Below, piece by piece: positions 49,701 to 61,700 of a stretch of 64,000 nucleotides of DNA. This DNA comes from Numida meleagris. Its lineage: Eukaryota > Chordata > Aves > Galliformes > Numididae. The notes below the pieces were generated by a model. That model was not told the DNA's origin, searched no databases, and was given only the letters and a program-made list of their open reading frames with translations. Position numbers and translations under genes: made by a program. The DNA lies in the NCBI RefSeq assembly GCF_002078875.1, contig NC_034411.1, positions 2,312,194-2,376,193 of the forward strand. The letters run 5' to 3'. Each line of letters begins with the position of its first letter. Position 1 is the first letter of the stretch.

Positions 49701-52700
49701 CAAATTCCACATTACATGTTATATGCGCTTGTGCCAACTGGCAAGTAAAATGCTATTACTGCTGATAATATTTCAGCCTACCTATACGTGTGTGCCCGCA
49801 AAGGCACATGTTTTTGTTATTATGCAGACACGTAAGGAAAGCTCAAGATTAATAGTTAACTAAGTTAACATGTTCACTGCAGAAGAAATATCCCTAACGC
49901 TCATGCGGTGCTAACTAATTTTCAATGCATTCAGAACGCTCACAAATTAAGGAAACAGAAGCAGTTTTATTACTTGTATACATTAACTCTATTTTCTATA
50001 TGGCTCAAGACAATTCCTCTACACTGAATGCAGTGCATACAAGCAAAAGGTCGGACGCGTTTTAGAGTACGCATACGTTTTCCTATTCAACTTCATGAAG
50101 CCAAAATCGAGTTCATTTATCATTTCGTCAACAGGACAGTCAACAATACAGACAAAACACAGACTATTGTTTTATTTTTATTTTTTTTCAGATTATTATC
50201 AGCTAACTAAAATGAATGCCTAATTTTAAGACGCTTCATTTTTCCTCTAGCCACTACTCTAAATTATAAAACATTCCTCGTACTTCAGCAAAATTAGTTA
50301 TTTTTTGCATTCTGGGCCTAAGCAAAATGAACGGTTCATTTTTTAATTGCATTTTGAAGAAATTTGTAAGCAGGTCTGGAAGTTATGCTATCAGATGTAT
50401 AGCACACAGCAGCTCTCCGCAGGATTTTCCGACGACTAATTAAGTTCTTCATCATTATCAACTGGGATCAATACACAGCAATCTAGAATACTTAATAACA
50501 AAATATACCACTGTCAAGCACTGGCCTTAGACCTAACATCATGGCCCTCTCCCCCCCCCAAAAAAACCCACAAACTCACACTTTGACAAAATGTTAAAGC
50601 CCCCCAAATAGTATGTAAAAAGTGTTCAGTGCCAGAAGCTGAACTATTTGTCCAAACTACCGAGGGAAGTCACCTCGTTGCAAGTCTTTTTAGAATGAAA
50701 AGGAATCTGAACGTTGTTCACACGAATGCTATCCTGATGTCAAAGTTGCCTGTTGTTTTATTTTAAATCTTGCTGCACTAATAGAATTCAACTGTTCATT
50801 TCCATCCTCAGTGCCACGCTACCATCAATCTGACCTTGGGAACATCTGCAGATGGAAACAGTTGCTCAGCTCCAAAGCTTATCCACCAAAAAAAAAAAAT
50901 GGCAACCACAGCTCAACAGACAACCTAAAATGCTTGACAGTTTTCAAATGTCACGCTGCAGGGTTCTGAGCTCTTCTATTCAGGCAGTGGTCACATTTTT
51001 AATCCCTCAAATGTAGCAGCTACTGAAATCTCTAATGCTTTTTTTTTTTCTTTTTGGTTTAAGTTGCATTTTTCATGTAATTACTTTTTTTCTTTTAAGA
51101 TGGAAGAGAATATAGTTGCTGATTTATGTTTAGCAGCTGTGTTCATTTTTTTGTCTAAGCTGACAAATATAAAATATCCTGGTTTCAGCATAAGGTAATG
51201 CTTGCAGAAATAACTATATCTCATCTGGGCCACGATCTCAGAGCAGTTCTTATCATGACAGAGTTCCAGCACGTTATCAGTACATACACACCTGCAGGGA
51301 AACAATGTCTGAAGTACAGGACACCCAAGTACATCCTTATATGAAACTGTGGGGCACAATATACATACACAAAGTGTTTGCAATTGTTAGAGCTGGTGCT
51401 GCAAGTGCACATTCATAGTAGTTTACTAAAATTAGCAAATTTTCTGCTTAAAGATTAAGATGCCTAAGTAGAAGTGGACAGTCCAATGAAGGAATCTAAC
51501 AATATTTGGCAGCCAAAAATGGAATTTTAAAAGATAAAGCCGAACTGATCCTTCCATGGAGGTTCATATGCATACAAGCACGCGTTTATTCCATCATGTT
51601 TTGGAACTGCTTACATAACTTAGGTACCAGTTATTTTTGGTCTCCACAAACAATGCTTCCCATTGCTGTCTCAAAGATCATCTTTCCCTAGTAGCTGTGA
51701 ACCCGACCAATTTGTATCTGCTTTTCAGCAGAAAAATACAAGTTGATTACAATTCTTAAGGAGGGCCTAAAGGCCGTATCTGTTTCCACTGACTCCCTCC
51801 CCCTCACTGTGCAGCAGTGTCCTGCATAATTCCCCCTTCACTACACAGAGAATCAAAAACCATCTCTTAATGCCAGAAATTTTCATTATGTTATCTAATG
51901 ACCACACAGAAAAATCTTTTCTGCGCAAGCTTCCATTACAGTAAAAGCTTTGTGCTTAACTCCAGACCCTTCCTATGAGCCACTAAGCATCATCTCTAAG
52001 CACTTCAGGTATCTCTTCCATTTGAAAATGAGGAAAGTTGTACAACCAATTCCAGTTTGGTAATGAAGAAGTGCTTATCCATTCCGACTTAAAACACTCC
52101 AGACAAGCTTTCTCTGTTCACAGGAAGAGAACTTCATTTGACACTGCAGGATTAATGAAGCATATCACTGAATTGTAAGAGCAAGAAGCTTTTTAATTCT
52201 GGGCAGGTTTTCACACAATAAGAACAAATCCTATTGAGACCACAGCACATGAATCAAATTACACCCTGCGTACGTATTATTAAACAACCAACTCTACATT
52301 AGAGGAGGAACAGGTCTGGCAACAGGGCCAGAAGAGCTCAAAATTAAAAGCCATTTAAAAATAGAAGTACATTTAAGAATGGAGATTCGTGTCTAAAGAA
52401 CACATCTTGTGAAGAAAACTCGTTTGGCTGCTCAGATTTGAAATTCTAGGCCGGAGTTAAAACCTCCCAGCACTGAACCAGAAGTCTTAACAAAATCTTG
52501 GCTAACTTCAAGGCCCAAAAAGATATTCCAATGTGTAACTCCAGGTACAGTTAAGATAAAATCTCAAATGAAAGGTTGTAGGGTTCAGGTTTTGTAATTC
52601 GTGACATTTGTTTATTCCTCCAGGATTTTCAGACAGGTTCTGTTTAGATCATTGATGCTCAAGTCAGACCTACCCTCCACATCAACTGGTAACCACTACT

Positions 52701-55700
52701 ACAGCTACAAGAGAAGAATACTACGTTGTAACAAACAGATTTAGTTCCTTCATAACAAAATGAAGGTTTCTCAGCTGTGTTTACTAAACAAATTGAATCA
52801 GACATACTAAGTTTCATAAACTAAAATATAAGCAGAATTAACTTATTTGTGAAGGGCTTTGTTACCAAGTATTACTTTGTTACATTGAATTTTGGTTTCC
52901 TGCACCCCTTATTTTACTAGCTACACTTCAAACCAGAAAACTCTGCCAACCAAAGGAGCCAGAAACCTTAATTCAACCAGTCTTCTTTTCTCCCAGGTAA
53001 TTAAACTGCCCAAGTAAACTAAGAGCAGTTATCTTGTACTACCCAGCATAATAAAAAAAGAAATCCCAGCAACTATCACCAAAGACTAGATCAAACTGAA
53101 TGAGAACTTAGAAACGAAGCATTCAGACAGTACATTACCTTCTTTTCATTTAAAAAAAATGTACTAACGAGGACAGCATGGATCAAATGTCATGGCACAC
53201 TAAGTGTTTGGCTGCTCTTCTACTGATGTATAGGAAAAAAAAACAGAATTAAAAGCCATCTGACTCATTTCTCCTAAAACAAGTCAATGTAACAATTTCA
53301 CTTTGGCTCCTAAAAATATTCTGGAAGATTTCACTAGAAGATACACATTTGTTGGGATGAAGGATACTTTTTTCTTCTGCAATCTTCAGAAGCACAAAAG
53401 GCAAGGAAAATAAAAATAGAATACTTAGAGTAAGTTATCATCAGGTGATTACACAACTCTAGACAGTGATTTTGTCTTGTAACATATTCAGCTACTTACT
53501 GTATCTTCTCAGATAATACCAACTGGTCAAACAATATTACCATGCCTACTCAAAGTGAAATAAAAATATAAAGTACCATCTCAAATTCTGGAAGTTATGT
53601 TTTAAGTCATGTATGCATAATATGGCATCTGAAATCCAGACGTGGTAACATGATGCAGCGCACAGCCAAGCATCCGCACCTCAGCACCATCACTTACCAC
53701 CTGTTCTATGTGTTAAGTGTTATTTAAATTTGAAATCACTTGTGTACTTTGTTTTTGGCACTTGTTCAGTCCCAAACTATCAAATAAGTCTACCTCTTCA
53801 ACTTCTTTTATTTGACTACAGCTTCCTCCACCAGGCATCAATAAGCCGAGCATAGCTAATTCAACTTCCTGACTCCTTACTTCCTCCCTGCTTGGCTCCA
53901 ACAGCCAAGAACTTTGAGAGAACAACTTCCAAGTGCTGAAGATAGGCGTTCATACACAGGAAAATGGAAACACGTGAAATATTTAAGTGCAAACAAAAGC
54001 TAACTTCAGGGCTCTCCCTCAGTTTCTCAAAAAGGCACAGCTGCGTTAGAGCCTCTAGTTTGTTCCAGGAAGTCTGCTTCTAACAGAATGAAAGTGAAAC
54101 CTTTTCAAGAGCTCAGCTACATCTGCCACCCTTGTGGAGTGGAGAAAAGGAAAATAATCACAAAACACTGAAGTCTCCCTCTCCAAAAATATATTTTAAT
54201 TGACATTTACTATTACATTTCCATCAATAAACTGGCAGCGAAACATCTGATCGCATCTTCACAATGTTAAGAACAGCTCACATCCAAACATGGAAATTTA
54301 ATTAAGGAGTTCTGAAACCAGTATTTAATAAAGAAGATCAAGTACAGAATGGTGACAAGTTTTGAAATGTCAAGTATTTAAGTGGTTCTACTTAGTGTTC
54401 TGAAATCTGTTTCACAACTTGACAGAAAGCTTTGTGAACGTGCATTAATTCCACACCAGAGGCATCTCCATTTACTCTTAACAAACCTCTTGCTATTCAA
54501 TACATACTGCAAGCCATAAAGGAGGAAATAAAAGAAGTCATAGAATATCCTGAGCTGGAAGGAACCCACAAGAATTTGAGTCCAGTTCCACAGAGGACCA
54601 CCCAAAAATCAAACTGTCTGCCTGAGAACATAGCCCGAACACTTACTGTTCTAAAATAACTGATAGTTTACAAATTCAAACAAGTCAAATGGGCACATGC
54701 TACCAGGTGCATCACAGTCTATAAAAAAAAATAAGAGTACACTGGTGGAGCTGTGCATATAGCCCAGACAGGCTGAACACTGCCAAGTACAGAGAATCCA
54801 AACCTTTCATTCAAAGCCAGAAGCCAGCCCCAAAAGCTCCCAAAGCTCAGACCTCTTCAGATTACGTCTGGCCTACAAATCAATGCATCACTTCAGCAGC
54901 AGTGTGTCAAAAAGCACCAGCTGACATTTTACCTTCCCTTCACACTTACAGAACTTCAGGTGTTCACCATCCTACTGAAACCACTATTGCAAAAAGGCAA
55001 GACATGGCGTCACACAGAAAAGCACAGTCTTACTTCGTGACAAAAAGCCTAATGATGCTTCAGCTTGGAAATTATTTACACGGGGCTAAATGTTCTAAAC
55101 CTCAACAACAATGTCAGAGGGAAAGACAAAACACAAAAATCTCTTCCTACCTTCACACTGGTTCCTTGGAAGAATCTTCCATCTTGTTTTTATCACATTT
55201 TCCAAGATCTGCAGTCCATAATACTGAAATTGGAGAAGAGTAAAATGTGAGCATGTTACCGCAGGACTCACTCACTCTCAGGATTCTTCTCATTCAATCA
55301 GACATTCACAATGTAACATCTAAGACTTCAAAAATATTAAACTAGAAAAATTTATTAAATATATCTATTCACCCATTTACTCAAGTTTCATGCATTTTTT
55401 TTTTCTTGTTTTATTTTTGCTATCCTAAATCCTGCTGTTTGATCATGCTCACACCAGGAGGAAAAAAAAAAAGAAAAAAGCTCTCTGGTAGACAATTTTG
55501 GCCATCTGGAAAGGAGGAAGTAGCAGCCAGATATGAATTTGCATCATAAATGACTGTCCATATGTTCAAGTACTATCACAACCAGGCTCCTAAAATATTT
55601 AGCAGCTTGGATGGTCTCAAGTTTCCTATCATTCCTCTAAGAGCTGAAAAAAAAATAAAAAAAATCATGTCTTATCATCACATGTTCTGATGCTGGCACT

Positions 55701-58700
55701 TTTTAAGGAAAGTATTCCCCAAACTTCACTGGTGTGTTACTTTAGGAACAGCAAGACAACCCACAGGTTTATTCAATTTCAATACCCACCCCAATATGGC
55801 AGCTATTTCTACTATTTAAAGATGAACTTTTGTGCTCAGTCAAAAAATATGCATAAATTCTTGGAAATTCTTTTTTACCTTTCAGGAATTCCTTCCCAGG
55901 TTCTTTGCTGAAAAGATTACATTTGCAAAGGAATTGGTAAGGCCAGTCCCTCTGCCCATTTGTCCCTACTGTCAACTCACAGTAACAGGGAGAGAAGTTT
56001 TGATGTGATCGAGTAACGTAAAGCCCCATTAGCATGAATAGACAGCAGAGAAAAGGAGATGAGGAATTCTGCAATAATTTTATCAGCATAAGATTAGGAA
56101 GAATAAAATAAATCACATCAATGCCTGAAAGGTAAATACATGTTTATACGGTTAAAAGTTTGGCTGAGAATAAGAGTTCTTCTTTAAAATGGTTAGTTGT
56201 TATATAAAGTAGGATCATTAACATTTCAACCAAAGGGATCACAAGACTTCAGTTTAATAAAAAAACACAAAAGAAGCAACAGAACAAACCACAATGTAGA
56301 TTGTCCCAAACTACATTGTTTTATTAAAAAATCTTTGCTGTTTTCATCTTAACATAACCTACATTCCCCACATGCTTCCCTTTGTGACCCAAAAACTCCC
56401 ACTAGATTCACGTGCAGATGCTGGATTTGCCAACCAGTGTCATCTTTCACGATCTTGGGGTACAGAGAAAAAACTGAAAGTTATAGGAAATTGTCAAGGT
56501 ATTTTTTCCTTCAGTATCAGCAATAAAAGCTTATCAACTGGACTTTTATCTGTAAACTTACAACAGTTATTAAACATAAAAGCTAAATTAAATCAAGGGA
56601 GCGTTCATACAGAAAAATGTATGAAAACAGTTTAAGTGAAATGTTTCACAGGAAGTGATTTCAGTCACTGTCATAGATTTATAAATGCCATTTGCACCTG
56701 ATCTAGACTAAAAAAAAACCAAAACATTTGCAAAAGCCTCTAACAACCTTGGGAGTATGACTACTGATATCAGACGGAGTTCACTTTCCTGAAACAGAAG
56801 CTAGTTGTTCCATTTCAAGATTGTATAGGCACACATATTAATAGGCTTTCCAGGTAACAGTTAAGCAAAAATGTTACGTTTGCTTCCAAATGTTATTTTC
56901 CACAAGTCAACTTAATCGGCTTTAAAATCAGAATGGCAGGTTCTGTTTCATTTTACAAGAGTTAAGAAATTTTTTTTAGAAATTAAGGGCAGAATTCATC
57001 TTCAGTCTTTTTTCTCCCTTAGAATTTCACTCAAGTCCTAGAGACATCTGTCCTTTTCTTTAATGAAAGTTGCCACACCTTTTCCCCATGACACACTGAT
57101 ATACCTTATTTAGAATCATGTACTTTAAAGCCATAGAGGTTCATCTTGTCTGTGTTTCTACATACTTAGCACATGGCATGAGTTCTGCCTTCTGCTAGTC
57201 TCTTGCTCATCTCACCTTTGGTACTAGTATTATTCATTTCTAATACTTGTGAGGAAAAGGAAATGGGAACGGTAATAAAGTCACCATAAATCACCTCGAC
57301 TCATGCATCCTTCTTGCCATACTGCGTTGTAAGTCTGGTGTGTTGGTTTATTTTGTTGTTGCTGTTTTTAAATTGAAGTTACTTTTGATTTAGTGGTTGT
57401 AAAAATTTGTGCACCTTCATACCAAGGAAGCATCAAAACGTCAAAAGAAAAAAGGTCACCAATGTCAATTTTAAGTTCTGCCATCTGAAGTGATACTTCT
57501 GAGGTGTTTTTATTAAGTCATAAAACAATGCATGTAAACACATTTAAACTCAGCATAGAACAGAAGCCCTTCCAATATGCATTTTCTCTTAGTTTATTTC
57601 TAATTGGCTAGTAGCAATTCACTGCCAAGTTATGAAGATGAGGGACAGGTAACAGCAAAGACCGAAAGAAACCCTAAGAAATGATCCCTATGGCAGAAAT
57701 TTCTATGGTACCCTTATTACTTATTCTATGCACCAAATCCCCTCCCTCCCGCCTCCCAAGAAACAAAAACAATTGATGAACAGAATTCAGTTAAAGGGAA
57801 TCAAAAGGGTAGACCTTGTGGAGGCCTGCCGTCAAAGCCTAGCTGTGTCAGTTGCACAGGAAGACACCCCTTTTCTTCCTATTACAAGCAATCAACATAA
57901 TGGAACATTATGATTAATATCAGGTAGTGTTAACAGCTTTAATTAAAGAAAAAATATGATTGCATAAAAGCCAAATGTCATAGTGCATAAATTTAGCACC
58001 AAATCATTTGCAATTTATGTAAATGGAAGAATTCTTTACCTGTTGCTTTCTTTCTGTTCCTCTAATCATCTCATTTTTCACAAGACAAATTTGAGTTTTT
58101 AAAAATACTGTTGGTAAATCAACTTAAAAATTAGTAATGTCTGTCAGTATAATAAGCAAAGTTTACCAGGCAAGCAAACAGGCAAACACTGTTACTTAAA
58201 GGTCAGCACTTTGAGGAAGTTCTTTAAACTCTGTTTTCCTAAACTTTAAAGCAATGAAAAGAATTGAACTGTTTCATGAATACCTCCTGAATTCAGAGAC
58301 CATCCAACCATGATTATTTTCTGTTCAAACACACTGTGTATCAAGCAGAAAACCATGCCTAACAATTACTTAGGATAAAAATCATCAAGCTTAAGACAGT
58401 GGAAACATTTCAATCAACTTTTCTGTTCAAACTGCAGAAGTCTTATCCTAAGGTAATACCTTTAAAGGTGTAGACAAAAACTGAATGCTATCCCTTTTTG
58501 ACTCTATCATGATGGATGGATTTACAACAGCAGCACAAAGCAAGTATGTTTACTATATTAGTAAAGACTAATCTCATACTACAAAGAGCTTGAGGTGCTT
58601 AACTTTCAGTGACTGCTCAAAACAGTGGTCTAATACGGTTTCTTATTTTGTCTTCAGTACACCTAGGGACAAATTATTTCCTCAGTTACACGCACATGGC

Positions 58701-61700
58701 TCTCATTAATATCAAAGACAGCCAAGCATGTAACCAAGAACAAAATGTGCCTCTAGGAGACTTTTCATTACAAATACACACCAGTCTTTGGAACTGGCAT
58801 TATGCTTGTATATGTGCCTTGAAAAAAACAAACCTATTTTCAATTTAGCTCTTCCTTTTTTTTCTTTCCCCTCCTTTTTTAAAAAGGAGAAATACTCTTG
58901 TGAACGTAAAAGGATATTGCAATATTTTGTCCATTTATAGTTCCTGTTTAAAGCCACTTTGGGAATAAGACAATGAAAACGTGGTTTGAATCAAAGTCTA
59001 TGGCTAAAAGTGAGATACCTTCCTCAAAGTTCATGAGTGGAAGAAAGATGAAGCCAAATAAATAAAAGTTCATTTGCTTACTTTGGTATTCATATTCTGA
59101 GAGAACTCCAAAATAGTATCAACTCTTGTCCATGCATCAGGATGTTCTTTTAAGTGAGTCAAGACTTCTTGAGCCATTCGTTGCTAAAAGCAAGTTTGGA
59201 AAAAAAAAGTATTAGCGTAGGATTACTGCAGGAAACATCTAGTATAATTAAATATATTAATATCATTTCACCTTTAAATCACGTATTCAAGACTTAGTCA
59301 GAACTAAATGAGAAGCAATAGGTTCACAGATCTGCTTCCTTCAATTAAGGTTTATTAACAATCAAATTCAAGAAATACACTAAGGCAAGACAGTCACTGA
59401 CTTACTTCCACTCTTCCATACTGAATGGTTAATCTAGACCAATCCCAAACATGTGAGAAAAGCACACATAAGGCAAGCACGCTAGGGATGGAAGCCGTCT
59501 TCCATTCATGAAATCTTCTAGATAAAATTTTATTCAAGGGCACCCCAGCTTTCTTTTTCATTGTATTTTGAAGAACACACAGAGCAGAACCAAAAGTCTG
59601 CAGTCTCTACTTGAGAGGAATCCCTTGATGCATCTACTAGCTTACAAAAGCAGGAACTATTTACTGGGGGGCAGCAGGCCAGCTGGTAACACTAATCCAT
59701 TGGTTCTTCCTTGAGACTGATATGGCCAATTATACTAGATACCACAGCTTCAATAACTTCCAAAACCTTCTTATCTGAGGCAGTTATGCATTAACACAAC
59801 TGAATTCATTTTAGATATCCTTTTCAGGCCTGCACGTTCACAATTATCTTTCTAGAAAGCCTAATGTTAGCCATTTTCAAAGACACAGCGTACCAAACCC
59901 CGCTGCAAACAGCATCACCTACAAGCATCAGACACTGCCTTCCAACAATATGAACACCTTCAAAGTTATAAGAGACAAGTTATGTGACAATTAACAGAAC
60001 TTAACTCATTCTTTCACTGCAGTGTAGATCCAACTCAACGGAATTAAAGCAGTTAATGCTGTAACTTCCCAAGTTACAACTTTACTACAGATACGTTGAT
60101 TCCTAGTTAGCTACAGGAATGTACTTGAGCTGGTGGGGAAAAAAAGGAAATGCTTACCTTCCTTTCCTAATATATAAACCCCATCAAGACTCAGAATCAA
60201 TATATGAATAAAAATTCAGAGCTGCAACAGTAAACAGCAAGGACGTCTGAAGTACCTATGCAATATCAGAATCCCTACTTAAGACAACTCACTGTAGCAG
60301 AGCATTCCCCAGTCCGGTACTGACTTGGAATTGCACATCCTCGTAGGTTCTATATGCAGTACTACCACACGTATACTCTTTATTATTTAAAAGGCAGTAC
60401 AACCACGTTCTCACAGTTCCACAGAGGTAAAACACTCAGTGGTTTCGATACAGTTCAGCTGTACTCTTTTTAAGAGTGAAAGAATCACTGTATTACTTCC
60501 AGGCTCAACTTGAGTGCACTTTTATACTGAACTTTCTTAGCACTTCTAATACTGGTGACATATCACAGGATCAAGCGTCAATACCAAGAAGAAACATGGT
60601 CAATATCCTTCTCCCAGGTCCTATGAAGTACACTCCCTTACCCAATAATACCTAACATCCCTGGACAGCAGCTCCTGTTGTTTCATACAAGCAGTAATGC
60701 TTAACCAGGATTGAAGCTTCACTGTTTTGTTGTCACAGAAAGGAAAAGCAGCAAGCAAATAACCCTTTGGAGCATGTGACAGCCTAACCAACCATCAGAA
60801 TTGAAGCACCTGTTTGAGCTGCTTCAGAACTTCTCAGTCATGTGTTGGGGCATTCTTTCTTCTCAGAAAATACACCAAAAAAAAAAAAGCTAAGAACACA
60901 AAAAAACATCTCCAAGTCCAGGACAGAATAGAGCTTTTTATTAGCCTACCACAGATCTGCAGATAGTTTTGCAAGCAATAATAAGAATTATGCAGAAGTG
61001 AGGAGACATTCAGAGATAAGAATTAAGGGGAAGAAGACAAACAGATTTGAAAGCAAGTTCAGCATGGGCTGTCCAGAACACATCCTACACTTTCTTTTTC
61101 ACATTCCGGAAATTGCTTATACTATCTTAACATTTAGTATCCTCAAATTCTATTATTTTTGCCTCCTTTTAGGTCATGTTCAGAGCTATCAGACTCTACA
61201 ATTAAGTGCTTTTCCCTCCAGGAACTTTCAAACTTCTCTTGAAAAAAGTAAAAGCTCACAGACATTCACTGTCTGGGCCTCTGGGTAAGCATTGAAACAG
61301 CAAACCAAGTATACATGAAAGTGTAACATATTAGTACATTTATTTACAAGTTTATATCATGATTCCCTTTTGCCAATTAACAGCCTCCTTGTGCTAAAGT
61401 AGGGTAGTGAACTGGCCTACAACTAGATAAGACTACCTGCTCAGCATTAAGAGTGAACTCTAACTGAATGCTTACTCAGTATTGTAATAGTTACACAGAA
61501 CTTGCTTAGTGTCAGTAGCTAAGTTTGCTGAAGCCTTAGACTGCAAGCTATTAACTTTCACCAAGTTAAACAAACGAAGGCCCCCTCAACTAGTTTTAGC
61601 CAGAAGATAAGAAAGCCTCATCCCTCAGCAGAAGGAGATACTGGCAAGATAACAAGAAGTGCATCCCTGCCAGCAGACAGAGGAAGGATCCAATGAGGGA